Source of the DNA: Frankia sp.
Lineage (GTDB): Bacteria; Actinomycetota; Actinomycetes; Frankiales; Frankiaceae
Assembly: GCA_019689615.1 (NCBI GenBank)
Contig: JADGHD010000049.1
Coordinates: 1 to 14,922, forward strand
Direction of reading: 5' to 3'
Length of the DNA stretch: 14,922 nt
Shown here in pieces: positions 6,889 to 14,234 of this stretch. The notes beneath the pieces are model-generated. The model saw only the letters and a list, made by a program, of their open reading frames with translations, had not been told where the DNA came from and did no database searches. The first letter of the stretch is position 1, and the number at the start of each line of letters is the position of its first letter. The position numbers and the translations under genes were made by a program.

Positions 6889-7794
6889 GTGGGAGACGCG
6901 ACAGCGGTCGTGCGGCGCTTCAACCGCAGCTACACCCAGCGGATCGGCGCGCTTGAGGACTCCTTCCTCGGCGTCGGCCTGCCGCTGGGCGCCGCCCGCC
7001 TGCTCTACGAGATCGGTATCGCGCCCGCCTCCGCGCAGGCGCTGCGGACCCGCCTTGGCCTCGACTCCGGCTACCTCAGCCGCCTGCTGCGCCGGCTCGA
7101 GGACGAGGGACTGGTCGCCGTCGTGCCGGACCCGCGGGACCGGCGCCGCCGCCGGGTGGACCTCACCGCGGCCGGCCGGCGGCGCTGGGAGCAACTGGAG
7201 CGGCGCTCCGACGAGCGCGCCCGCCTGCTCGTCGAGCCGCTCTCGCCGCGCCAGCGCGAGCGGCTCGTGGCCGCGCTGGCCGAGGCCGACCTGCTGGTGC
7301 GGGCGGCGACGGTCCAGATCGACCAGGTCAACCCGGGCTCGCCGGCGGCCAGGAAGGCGGTCGGCTACTACTTCGCCGAGCTCAACCGCCGGTTCGGCTT
7401 CGACGCGGCGGGCGAGGCGGACAAGGACGCGGTCGCGCTGTCCCCGCCGACCGGCGTCTTCCTGGTCGCCTCCAGCGACGGCGAGCCGGTCGCGTGCGGC
7501 GGCGTCCAGACGATCGGCCCCGGGATAGGAGAGCTGAAGCGGATGTGGGTCCACGGCGGCTGGCGCGGCGCCGGCCTCGGCTCACGCCTGCTTCGCCGGC
7601 TCGAGGCGGCCGCGGCCGGGCTCGGCCACACCATCGCCCGCCTCGACACGAACGAGGCCCTCACCGAGGCGATCGCCATGTACCAGCACGCCGGCTACCG
7701 CCGCGTCCCGCGCTACAACGACAACCCCTGGGCCACCCACTTCTTCGAGAAGCCCCTCGACGGCCCCGCCGAGCGCCCGGACGGCGGCGCGTGA
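6889..7794 (+). CDS. MarR-family winged-helix regulator fused to GNAT N-acetyltransferase
   Basis: A 301-aa two-domain protein. Residues about 5-135 form a MarR winged helix: FNRSYTQRIGALEDSFLG, recognition helix LDSGYLSRLLRRLEDEG and the basic wing DPRDRRRRRVDLTAAG. Residues about 165-290 are a GNAT acetyltransferase with the acetyl-CoA loop RGAGLGSRLL (226-235) and the AMYQHAGYRRV motif near the end. The fusion is a known architecture, and substrates are generally unassigned. An in-frame TTG at 6865 would extend the protein by 8 residues, but that start lies upstream of the palindrome and lacks a ribosome binding site. GTG 6889 gives the usual short lead into VVRRFNRSY. With a -10 at 6874-6879 the 5' UTR would be only about 3 nt, so translation may be almost leaderless. 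The gene is single and converges on the siderophore gene. Confidence 0.9.
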   Translation: MGDATAVVRRFNRSYTQRIGALEDSFLGVGLPLGAARLLYEIGIAPASAQALRTRLGLDSGYLSRLLRRLEDEGLVAVVPDPRDRRRRRVDLTAAGRRRWEQLERRSDERARLLVEPLSPRQRERLVAALAEADLLVRAATVQIDQVNPGSPAARKAVGYYFAELNRRFGFDAAGEADKDAVALSPPTGVFLVASSDGEPVACGGVQTIGPGIGELKRMWVHGGWRGAGLGSRLLRRLEAAAAGLGHTIARLDTNEALTEAIAMYQHAGYRRVPRYNDNPWATHFFEKPLDGPAERPDGGA

Positions 7795-7838
7795 GCCCGG
7801 CCGGCTGGCCCGCTGGCCCGGCGGCAACGGCCACCAGT

Positions 7839-7859
7839 ACTGGCAGCAGCCGTGCCAGT
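7839..7859. terminator. hairpin between convergent genes
   Basis: ACTGGCA (7839-7845) and TGCCAGT (7853-7859) form a perfect 7-bp stem with a 7-nt loop, in the 64-bp gap between the MarR-GNAT and siderophore-interacting genes. It reads the same from both sides and is a plausible bidirectional terminator. No T-tract is seen. Confidence 0.5.
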
Positions 7860-8674
7860 CAGTCCATGCCGCGCCGGCCGGGCGTCCAGAAGGGGTGGGT
7901 GATCACGGCGCGGCGGGGCCAGCCGCGGTCCTCGACGAGGTGGCGGCGCACGGCCTGGATGGTCCGCGCCTCGCCGGCCAGGTAGGCCACCCCCGGCTGG
8001 TCCGGCAACGCCAGCGCGGCCACGGCCGCCGGCAGCCGCGGCGAGGAGGCCGCCGGCTCGCCGTGACGGTAGCCGATGGCCAGCTCGTCGGCCCGGGGGA
8101 GCGGGAGCGCGTCGTCCGGGCGGTCGTACTCGACGGCCCCGAACACCTTCGCGTCCGCCGGCAGGCCGCGCAGGATCGCGCCGAACGCCACCGCCGCCGT
8201 GTCCTCCCCGACGAAGAGGTGGTACGGGGCAGCCGGCTGGGCCACCATGCGCCCCTCCGGCCCCTTGACCAGCACCTGCCGCCCGGGTGCCGCCGAGCGC
8301 GCCCAGCGGGCGCCGGGCGCGTCCCCGCCGTGGTCGTAGATCGCCAGTTGCAGCCGGCCGGCGTCCGGGTCGAAGTCCCACACCGAGTACGTGCGCTTGA
8401 GGTCGCGGGGGTCGCGCAGCCAGCTCCCCGGCGCGCTCGGGTCGGCCAGCAGCACGCTGACGTGCTGGCCCGGCTCCCAGCCCAGGCCGGCGAACGCCGC
8501 ACCGGCCAGCGTGATCCGCCGGGTGCGCGCCGCCAGCTGCGCGACGTCGACGACCTCCGCCCGGCGCAGCAGCCGCCCGAGCGGCCCGCGGGAGCGGCCC
8601 GGGCCGCGCGATCCGCGGACAGGCTCGCCTGATCCGGCGACCATGGTGGACGGGGCGGTGCTCGAACTGTCCAT
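7859..8674 (-). CDS. siderophore-interacting protein (FAD/NAD(P)H ferric-siderophore reductase family)
   Basis: A 271-aa cytoplasmic flavoprotein of the SIP/ViuB family, which reduces imported ferric siderophores to release iron. An N-terminal FAD-binding domain (about 36-145) contains the flavin motif RTYSVWDF (94-101) and the YDHGGDAPGARWA segment. The C-terminal SIP/NAD(P)H domain (about 150-265) contains FVGEDTAAVAFGAILRGL, YLAGEARTIQAVRRHL and the family end ITHPFWTPGRRG. Its length is normal for the family, apart from a Ser/Gly/Arg-rich first 30 residues. ATG 8674 is supported by AGGAGG just upstream. It diverges from an RHH-HTH regulator gene across a CTAG palindrome, so control by that protein is likely. 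No Fur/IdeR-type box is obvious, and no siderophore synthesis or ABC import gene is next to it. Confidence 0.93.
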   Translation of the reverse strand: MDSSSTAPSTMVAGSGEPVRGSRGPGRSRGPLGRLLRRAEVVDVAQLAARTRRITLAGAAFAGLGWEPGQHVSVLLADPSAPGSWLRDPRDLKRTYSVWDFDPDAGRLQLAIYDHGGDAPGARWARSAAPGRQVLVKGPEGRMVAQPAAPYHLFVGEDTAAVAFGAILRGLPADAKVFGAVEYDRPDDALPLPRADELAIGYRHGEPAASSPRLPAAVAALALPDQPGVAYLAGEARTIQAVRRHLVEDRGWPRRAVITHPFWTPGRRGMD

Positions 8675-8710
8675 GGCGTATCCTCCTGGGATTTGCGCGT
8701 CGCGCCTTGA

Positions 8711-8744
8711 GCTAGCTAGCTATACGATAGCTAGCGGATCTAGC
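8711..8744. promoter_or_regulatory. CTAG-rich perfect palindrome between divergent genes (operator)
   Basis: GCTAGCTA (8715-8722) is mirrored exactly by TAGCTAGC (8728-8735) across the 5-bp spacer TACGA. A further GCTA unit on the left (8711-8714) and CTAGC on the right (8740-8744) give extra half-sites. Overlapping -10-like hexamers sit in the centre: TACGAT (8723-8728) for the regulator gene and TATCGT (8729-8724) for the siderophore gene. A protein bound here could shut both promoters. No convincing -35 was found on either side. Confidence 0.7.
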
Positions 8745-8772
8745 CCCCGTTCGGCAAGCCAAGGAGTCCGTG

Positions 8773-9282
8773 ATGACGCCGTCCGAGTCCACCCGAGCCG
8801 TCTACGTACGGATGCCAGACAAGATCGCACAGAAGCTGGACCTCGCCGCCGCGCGGTTCGGGGTCAGCAAGCGCGACCTGCTCTCCACGCTGATCAGCGA
8901 GCACCTCGACATGGAGGGGGAGACGCTGATCATCCGGCCGCACGGCCGCCGTGCCGGCGAGCGGCCCCAGGAGGGGACCGAGGCCCCGGGCGCCACCCCG
9001 CGGCCCGGCACCGACAGCTTCTGGCGCAAGCGCGAGAGCACGCCAGCCCCGCCAGCCGAGCCGTCGGCCGCGGCCCCGACGGGCGAGGTGCTGACGTTGG
9101 CCGAGGCCGCAGAGCTGCTGCGGGTCGACGAGGACGACGTCCGCGCGCTGGTCGAGTCCGGGGAGCTGCCCGCCCGCCGGATCGGCACGCAGTGGCGGCT
9201 GACCAGGACCGCGCTGCTCGCCTGGCTGGGCAGCGGCGGCGGGGCGACCAGCTCAGCCGATCAGGAAGACCACGAGGGCTGA
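8773..9282 (+). CDS. dual-domain DNA-binding regulator: ribbon-helix-helix plus excisionase-type HTH
   Basis: A 169-aa protein with two different DNA-binding folds. Residues about 8-45 (AVYVRMPDKIAQKLDLAAAR, then FGVSKRDLLSTLISEHL) look like a CopG/Arc-type ribbon-helix-helix, which binds short boxes as dimers through a beta ribbon. Residues 105-153 (VLTLAEAAELLRVDEDDVRA, then ESGELPARRIGTQWRLTRTA) are a MerR/excisionase-like HTH_17. A Pro/Ala/Gly-rich linker joins them. ATG 8773 has AAGGAG 6 nt upstream, and the GTG just before it would leave only 3 nt. It diverges from the siderophore-interacting gene over a perfect palindrome and probably regulates itself and that gene. No metal-binding cluster is evident, so direct iron sensing is not supported. 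Its 3' end overlaps the opposing DUF202 gene by 30 bp. Confidence 0.85.
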   Translation: MTPSESTRAVYVRMPDKIAQKLDLAAARFGVSKRDLLSTLISEHLDMEGETLIIRPHGRRAGERPQEGTEAPGATPRPGTDSFWRKRESTPAPPAEPSAAAPTGEVLTLAEAAELLRVDEDDVRALVESGELPARRIGTQWRLTRTALLAWLGSGGGATSSADQEDHEG

Positions 9283-9705
9283 CAGGCCCACCGCGGTGGC
9301 CGCGGCCGAGGCGGCCGCCACGAGGCGGTGGTCGACGGGCGAGCGGCCGACGATGACCGCGCCGACCACCATGCGGTACCGCTGCCGCGCGATCACGGCC
9401 AGCGCCGCCCCGGTGGCCATGCCGAGGATGCCGGGGGCGAGCAGCGCCGGGCGATCGGACAGCGCGGAGTGCAGCAGCAGCGCGCCGAGGCCGGCGAACG
9501 ACAGCGCCGTGCGCAGCCAGGCCAGGTAGGTGCGCTCGCTCTGCAGCCCGCTGTCCGGCGGGGGCGGCAGCTCTGGCTCCACCCCACCGCCGAGTGCCCC
9601 CGCCAGGGCGGGTGGCGACGGCCGCGCCGGGCGTCGGCGCCACCACCGGCGCGCCGAGGCGGAGGGGCGCGACGACGGGCCCGGCCCGCGCCGCGGTCTG
9701 GTCAC
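9253..9705 (-). CDS. DUF202-family membrane protein (second of pair)
   Basis: A 150-aa small inner-membrane protein of the DUF202 (YidH-like) family, function unknown. About 55 N-terminal residues are Arg/Pro/Ala-rich and cytosolic-looking. Then come the family motif SERTYLAWLRTALSFAGLGA running into the first membrane helix, a second helix (LLAPGILGMATGAALAVIA) and a third at the C-terminus (LVAAASAAATAVGLSALVVF). Start GTG 9705 overlaps the upstream stop as GTGA (9705-9702), which indicates translational coupling to the first DUF202 gene. The pair therefore forms one operon, and the two proteins may form a complex. The 3' end overlaps the convergent regulator gene by 30 bp. Confidence 0.88.
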   Translation of the reverse strand: MTRPRRGPGPSSRPSASARRWWRRRPARPSPPALAGALGGGVEPELPPPPDSGLQSERTYLAWLRTALSFAGLGALLLHSALSDRPALLAPGILGMATGAALAVIARQRYRMVVGAVIVGRSPVDHRLVAAASAAATAVGLSALVVFLIG

Positions 9706-10118
9706 CCCTCACCCCGGGCGATGTCGATCAGGATGAACGCCAGCGCCAGCAGCGAGACGACGGCGAGGCCGACCCCGGTGACCCACGGCAGCAGCGACGC
9801 CGGCAGCGGGCCGCCGACCCGCATCGCCCGCTCCCGCCGCTGCCAGCGGGCGTAGCTGGTCGCCGCGATCGCCGTGGCCAGCACCACGAGGATCACCCCG
9901 AGCAGCTCGCGGGCCCAGTCGACCCAGAAGTTCGGCACGAGCTGCACGACGGCCACCCCGCCAGCGAGCAGCGCCAGCGCCGTGCGCACCCAGGCGAGGT
10001 AGGTCCGCTCGTTGGCGAGGCTGAACCGGTAGTCCGGCTCGGTGCCCACCGAGTCCAGCGGCGAGCGCCGCTCCTGCCGCGCGGCGAGCAGCTCGCGCAG
10101 GTGAGCCAGCTGGTTCAT
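9702..10118 (-). CDS. DUF202-family (YidH-like) membrane protein (first of pair)
   Basis: A 138-aa membrane protein. A short cytosolic N-terminus (MNQLAHLRELLAARQERRSP) leads to the DUF202 signature LANERTYLAWVRTALALLAG. Three membrane helices are predicted, at about 43-65 (ALALLAGGVAVVQLVP), 72-90 (LLGVILVVLATAIAATS) and 110-133 (VTGVGLAVVSLLALAFILID). DUF202 proteins often occur as tandem unequal copies in actinobacteria, as here. Function is unknown. ATG 10118 has no good ribosome binding site, but a TAGGTT hexamer lies exactly 6 nt upstream (10130-10125), compatible with a leaderless transcript. It lies 89 bp downstream of the acyl-CoA dehydrogenase gene on the same strand, so read-through is also possible. 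Confidence 0.9.
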   Translation of the reverse strand: MNQLAHLRELLAARQERRSPLDSVGTEPDYRFSLANERTYLAWVRTALALLAGGVAVVQLVPNFWVDWARELLGVILVVLATAIAATSYARWQRRERAMRVGGPLPASLLPWVTGVGLAVVSLLALAFILIDIARGEG

Positions 10119-10124
10119 GCGGCC

Positions 10125-10130
10125 AACCTA
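10125..10130 (-). promoter_or_regulatory. candidate -10 of a leaderless DUF202 transcript
   Basis: TAGGTT on the minus strand fits TANNNT and is 6 nt from the ATG at 10118, which would place the transcription start on the start codon. No clear -35 is seen 17 nt further up. Confidence 0.3.
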
Positions 10131-10193
10131 TGTGCATCCCGACCAGCGATTCGCCCGGCGAGCGCTGCCCGGCGCCCTTCGTCGGTGGCCGGC

Positions 10194-10206
10194 CGGGCGA
10201 CGCCCG
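10194..10206. repeat. inverted repeat just after the acyl-CoA dehydrogenase stop
   Basis: CGGGCG (10194-10199) mirrors CGCCCG (10201-10206) around one A. As RNA it could form only a 4-bp stem with a 5-nt loop. It sits directly downstream of the dehydrogenase stop codon and may contribute to termination. Weak. Confidence 0.25.
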
Positions 10207-10207
10207 A

Positions 10208-12028
10208 CTACAGCCAGGCGGGGTCGGTGTCGAGCGTGGTCCGGTCGAGGCTGGCCAGCAGGTCGAGCTGCGGGCCGGTGCGCGGCAGCTCGTGGCGGTA
10301 GAAGTAGCGGGCCGCCGCCCGCTTGCCCTCGTAGAACGCGCCCTGCTTGCCCGCGGCCGCCAGGAGCTGCTCCAGCCACAGCCAGGCGACGACGGTGTGC
10401 CCGACGGCCTCCAGGTAGACCGAGGCGTTGGCCAGGGTGACGTTCGGGTCGCCCGCGCCGTGCAGGGTGGCGGTGACCTCGACGATCCGCTCGACGGTCG
10501 CGGCGAGCCGGCCGGCGGACTCGGTCAGCTGCCCGGCCTCGTCGGGGCAGCGCCCGGCGGCCTCCCGCGCCCTGGCGATGGTCGCCCGCATCGCGTCGGC
10601 CAGGGCGGCCAGCCCCGCCCCGCCGGCCAGGGCGACCTTGCGGCCGAGCAGGTCGATGGCCTGGATGCCGTGCGTGCCCTCGTGGATCGGGTTCAGCCGG
10701 TTGTCCCGGTAGTGCTGCTCGACGTCGTACTCGCGGGTGTAGCCGTAGCCGCCGTGGATCTGGATGGCCAGCGAGTTGGCCTTCAGGCACCACTGCGACG
10801 GCCAGCTCTTCACGATCGGCGTGAGGACGTCGAGCAGCAGGTGCGCCCGCTCCCGCTGCCGCGCCGTCGGTGCCGTGCGCTCCTCGTCGAGCAGCCTGCC
10901 GGCGTAGAGCACCAGCGCCAGCGCGCCCTCGACGTAGGACTTCTGGGCCAGCAGCATCCGGCGCACGTCCGCGTGCTCGATGATCGGGACCTGTGGGGAC
11001 CGCGGGTCCTTGCCGGCCGGCGGGCGGCCCTGCGGGCGCTCCCTGGCGTACTTCAGCGACTTCAGGTAGCCCGTGTAGCCGATGGCCATCGCGCCGGCGC
11101 CGACCTTGATCCGGGCCTCGTTCATCATGTGGAACATGTAGGAAAGGCCGCGGTGCGGCTCGCCGACCAGGTAGCCGACCGCGCCGGGCTCGCCGCCCGG
11201 CCGGTGGCGGCCCTCGCCGAAGTTGAGCAGGGTGTTGGTCGTGCCCCGGTAGCCCATCTTGTGGTTGAGCCCGGCCAGTACGACGTCGTTGCGCTCGCCG
11301 AGCGTGCCGTCCGGCTTGACCAGGAACTTCGGCACGATGAACAGGCTGATGCCCTTCACGCCGGCCGGTCCGCCCGGGATCTTCGCGAGCACGAGGTGGA
11401 CGATGTTCTCCGCCAGGTCGTGGTCGCCGCCGGAGATCCACATCTTGTTGCCGAACAGCCGGTAGGTGCCGTCCGGCTGCGGCTGCGCCCGGGTGGTGAT
11501 GTCCGCCAGCGACGACCCGGCCTGCGGCTCGGACAGGCACATCGTGCCGAGGAAGCGGCCATCGACCACCGGGCGGACCCAGGTGTCGACCTGCTCGGGG
11601 CTGCCGTGCGCCAGCAGCAGGTTGGCGTTGCCCATCGCCAGCAGCGGATAGGCGAACGTGGCCACGTTGGCGGCCATGAACCAGGCATAGCAGGCGTTCG
11701 CCACCACCTCGGGCAGTTGCGCGCCGCCGACCTCCGCGTCCATCGTCGCGCTGATCAGGCCGGTCTCGGCGAAGACGCCCAGTGCCGCCCCGATCTGCGG
11801 GATCAGGTGGACGCGCTCGCCATCGAACGTCGGCTCGTGCGTGTCCGAGGCCCGCAGGTGCGGGTAGAAGTGCTCGGTCGCGACCTGCTCGGCCAGGTCG
11901 AGAACCGCGTCGAACGTCTCCCGCCCGTGCTCGGCGAACCGCTCGCGCTCGGCGAGCGCCACCACGTCGAGCCACTCGTAAAGCTGGAAGTCAAGGTCAC
12001 GGCGGGAGAGGAGCACGGATTCCGACAC
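10208..12028 (-). CDS. acyl-CoA dehydrogenase, long (about 600 aa) FadE5/DmdC-type
   Basis: A 606-aa FAD-dependent acyl-CoA dehydrogenase, which introduces the alpha-beta double bond in acyl-CoA thioesters. Features are the N-terminal helical domain, the central beta domain with TMCLSEPQAGSSLADI (162-177) and GNKMWISGGDHD (193-204), and the C-terminal helical domain with QIHGGYGYTREYDVEQ. The likely catalytic base is Glu450 in NPIHEGTHGIQAIDLLGRK. The extra C-terminal part after about 465 is typical of the long FadE5/DmdC-like group, which includes broad fatty acyl-CoA and methylmercaptopropionyl-CoA dehydrogenases. The substrate cannot be set from sequence. Start GTG 12028 has no ribosome binding site, but a good -10 (TACAAT) lies 6 nt upstream, suggesting a leaderless mRNA. 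No electron-transfer flavoprotein or thiolase gene is next to it. Confidence 0.94.
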   Translation of the reverse strand: MSESVLLSRRDLDFQLYEWLDVVALAERERFAEHGRETFDAVLDLAEQVATEHFYPHLRASDTHEPTFDGERVHLIPQIGAALGVFAETGLISATMDAEVGGAQLPEVVANACYAWFMAANVATFAYPLLAMGNANLLLAHGSPEQVDTWVRPVVDGRFLGTMCLSEPQAGSSLADITTRAQPQPDGTYRLFGNKMWISGGDHDLAENIVHLVLAKIPGGPAGVKGISLFIVPKFLVKPDGTLGERNDVVLAGLNHKMGYRGTTNTLLNFGEGRHRPGGEPGAVGYLVGEPHRGLSYMFHMMNEARIKVGAGAMAIGYTGYLKSLKYARERPQGRPPAGKDPRSPQVPIIEHADVRRMLLAQKSYVEGALALVLYAGRLLDEERTAPTARQRERAHLLLDVLTPIVKSWPSQWCLKANSLAIQIHGGYGYTREYDVEQHYRDNRLNPIHEGTHGIQAIDLLGRKVALAGGAGLAALADAMRATIARAREAAGRCPDEAGQLTESAGRLAATVERIVEVTATLHGAGDPNVTLANASVYLEAVGHTVVAWLWLEQLLAAAGKQGAFYEGKRAAARYFYRHELPRTGPQLDLLASLDRTTLDTDPAWL

Positions 12029-12034
12029 GCGCGG

Positions 12035-12040
12035 ATTGTA
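12035..12040 (-). promoter_or_regulatory. candidate -10 of a leaderless acyl-CoA dehydrogenase transcript
   Basis: TACAAT (12040-12035 on the minus strand) is 5 of 6 to TATAAT and exactly 6 nt from the GTG at 12028, placing the predicted +1 at the start codon. No -35 consensus was found. Confidence 0.5.
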
Positions 12041-12112
12041 GGAGCCCGGGTGGCGCCGGCTCCTCGGTTTGACGACCGGATCACTGGCCTGCGTGGCCCG
12101 CGCGGCTGGGCG

Positions 12113-12793
12113 CTACCGCGCGTTGGCGAACCGCTCGACCGCGTCGATCGTGCCCACGACCAGCACGATGTCGCCGTACATCAGCACCGTGTCCGGCGTG
12201 GCGTAGGTGAAGCCGCGCACGCCGGTCGGGCCGGGCGCCTCCCGCTTGACCGCGACCACCGACACCCCGTACTTCGTGCGCAGCCGGCTCTCGGCCAGCG
12301 GCACGCCGACCACGTCGCGGGGCGGGGTGGTCTTCACCATCGCGAAGTCCTCGTCGACCTGGACGTAGTCGAGCATCCGCCCGGTGAGCAGGTGTGCCAC
12401 CCGTTCGCCCATGTCGTGCTCTGGCGCGACGACGTGGTGCGCGCCGACCCGGGTCAGGATCGTGCGGTGCTGCGCGGTGATCGCCTTGGCCCAGATGTCC
12501 GGGATCTCCAGCTCGGACAGCAGCGACGTGGTCAGGATGCTGGCCTGGATGTCGGAGCCGATCGCGACCACGGCCCGCGGGAACTCGCCCACGCCGAGCT
12601 GGCGCAGCGCCTCGATGTCGGTCGAGTCGGCGGTCACCACGTGCGGGAGCTGACCGGCCAGGCTCTGCACGATCTTCGGGCGGTTGTCGATGCCGAGCAC
12701 GGCGGTCCCGCGCTCGGCCAGCTCCAGCGCCAGGGCGCTGCCGAACCGCCCCAGCCCGATCACGACGACCGCGTCGTCCATCCTGTCAGCCAA
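12113..12793 (-). CDS. TrkA/KtrA-type potassium uptake regulatory subunit (RCK)
   Basis: A 226-aa cytoplasmic gating subunit of a Ktr/Trk K+ uptake system. The RCK-N (TrkA-N) Rossmann domain begins with VVVIGLGRFGSALALELAER (Gly13, Gly15, Gly18) and Asp36 at the end of strand 2, as expected for nucleotide binding. Residues about 140-226 are a TrkA-C domain (VVGVPLAESRLRTKYGVSVV, GDIVLVVG). KtrA rings bind ATP/ADP or NAD(H) and open the KtrB channel. The TTG at 12793 is preceded by GGAGGAGAGG and overlaps the ktrB-like stop by 8 nt. ATG 12781 in the same frame is an alternative, but only GACAGG abuts it directly. The pair is translationally linked. Confidence 0.92.
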   Translation of the reverse strand: MADRMDDAVVVIGLGRFGSALALELAERGTAVLGIDNRPKIVQSLAGQLPHVVTADSTDIEALRQLGVGEFPRAVVAIGSDIQASILTTSLLSELEIPDIWAKAITAQHRTILTRVGAHHVVAPEHDMGERVAHLLTGRMLDYVQVDEDFAMVKTTPPRDVVGVPLAESRLRTKYGVSVVAVKREAPGPTGVRGFTYATPDTVLMYGDIVLVVGTIDAVERFANAR

Positions 12794-14234
12794 CGATCGT
12801 CCTCTCCTCCGGCAGCTCGAACCGCCGCGTCTTCTCGCGCAGGGCGAGCGCCGACGCGGCCGTCAACGGCCCGACCCTGCCGACGAACATCAGTGCGACC
12901 AGCAGGATCTTCATCGCCACCGGCAGGTGCGGGGTGATGCCGGTGGACATGCCGACGGTCCCGAACGCCGAGATGACCTCGAACAGCACCGCGTCGAACG
13001 GGTAGGCGGTCGCGGCGAGCATGACGAACGTGCCGATCGCCACCGCGCTGATCGACAGCAGCGCGATTGTCAGCGCCTGGCGCTGGTTGGGGCTGGGAAC
13101 CCGGCGCCGGCCCACGTTCACCCGCGGCTCGCCGCGCATCTCCGCCCAGATGACGAACGCCAGCAGGCCGAAGGTGGTCACCTTGATCCCGCCGGCGGTG
13201 CTCCCGCTGCCGCCGCCGATGAACATCAGGATGTCGCTGGCGAACAGGCTCTCCGGCCGCATCACCGCGATGTCGACGCTGTTGAACCCGCCGGACCGGG
13301 TCATCGCGCTGTAGAAGAAGCCCCCGAGCACAGCGGCCTCGCCGTCGTGGGCGCCCAGCGTCGCCGGGTTCGACCCCTCGACCGCTGTGATCACGATCGT
13401 TCCGCCGACGAGCAGGATCGCGGTGACCATCAGGGTGATCCGGGTCTGCACCGACCACATCGCGGGCTTGCGCCACTCCCGGAGCAGCTCGAAGACGACC
13501 GGGAAGCCCAGCCCGCCGACGATGACGGCGAGCGCGAGGGGCAGCAGGATCCACGGGTCGGTGGCGAACCGGGTCATCCCGTCCGGGTAGAGCGCGAACC
13601 CGGCGTTGTTGAACGCCGACACCGCGTGGAACACGCCGTGGTAGACCGCGTCGCCAAAGCCGAGGTGGTAGGTGAGGGCGAACCGCGTCGTGAGCACGAT
13701 CGCCGTGACGGTCTCGCAGATGAGGCTGAAGATCACGATATTGCGGATCGTCCGGCGGATGCCGCCCAGGCCCGGCACCTTCGTCTCCATCTGGGCCACG
13801 AGCCGGGTCCGCAGCCCCAGCCGCCGGGATACCAGCAGCATCGTCAACGCCGCCATCGTCATGATCCCCAGGCCGCCGACCTGGAACAGGCCGAGGATCA
13901 CGAGCTCGCCGAAGGTCGACCAGTGCAGCTGGGTGTCCACCACCGCCAGCCCCGTGACGCACACCGCCGACGTGGCGGTGAACAGCGCGTCGACGAAGCT
14001 CGCGCGCTCACCGGTGGTGGTCGCGACCGGCAGCGACAGCAGCGCCGTGCCGATCGCGATGGCCAGGCCGAAGCCGGTCAGGATCACCTGGGCCGGGTGC
14101 TGCAGCCGCCGGGCCAGCCGGGGCGGCCCCGGCAGCCCGCCGAAGGCCCCGGGACCGCCCGGCCCGGCGGCGGCACCCAGGCCCGGCCCGGGACCGGCCG
14201 GCGGGGGCGGCGCTCCCGGCCGCCGGATAGGCAC
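12786..14234 (-). CDS. TrkH/KtrB-type potassium channel subunit
   Basis: An integral membrane K+ (possibly Na+-coupled) uptake protein, about 482 aa from the chosen start. The four pore loops of the TrkH/KtrB fold are visible: TSAVCVTGLAVVD (about 90), SAFNNAGFAL (about 210), MTRSGGFNS (about 317) and AFGTVGMSTGI (about 428). Each has the conserved filter glycine, and membrane helices lie between them. The loop GGGSGSTAGGIK after the third repeat is typical. The N-terminus before PAQVILTGFGL is about 45 residues, very Pro/Gly-rich and not conserved. The start is uncertain. GTG 14234 is chosen; TTG 14249 and TTG 14288 are alternatives, and none has a good ribosome binding site. The open frame runs on to 14510 but would overlap the opposite BNR gene. 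The KtrA-type subunit follows directly. Confidence 0.9.
   Translation of the reverse strand: MPIRRPGAPPPPAGPGPGLGAAAGPGGPGAFGGLPGPPRLARRLQHPAQVILTGFGLAIAIGTALLSLPVATTTGERASFVDALFTATSAVCVTGLAVVDTQLHWSTFGELVILGLFQVGGLGIMTMAALTMLLVSRRLGLRTRLVAQMETKVPGLGGIRRTIRNIVIFSLICETVTAIVLTTRFALTYHLGFGDAVYHGVFHAVSAFNNAGFALYPDGMTRFATDPWILLPLALAVIVGGLGFPVVFELLREWRKPAMWSVQTRITLMVTAILLVGGTIVITAVEGSNPATLGAHDGEAAVLGGFFYSAMTRSGGFNSVDIAVMRPESLFASDILMFIGGGSGSTAGGIKVTTFGLLAFVIWAEMRGEPRVNVGRRRVPSPNQRQALTIALLSISAVAIGTFVMLAATAYPFDAVLFEVISAFGTVGMSTGITPHLPVAMKILLVALMFVGRVGPLTAASALALREKTRRFELPEERTIVG

Noticed and set aside
10128..11975. Long minus-strand frame inside the acyl-CoA dehydrogenase in another phase
   Set aside because: It is rich in Arg, Gly and Pro without motifs. 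The true frame contains the full dehydrogenase signature.
10130..12937. Very long + strand open frame opposite the dehydrogenase and KtrA genes
   Set aside because: It is antisense to two genes with clear catalytic motifs. Its composition is Arg/Val/Gly/Asp repeats with no domain, typical of a shadow frame in high-GC DNA.
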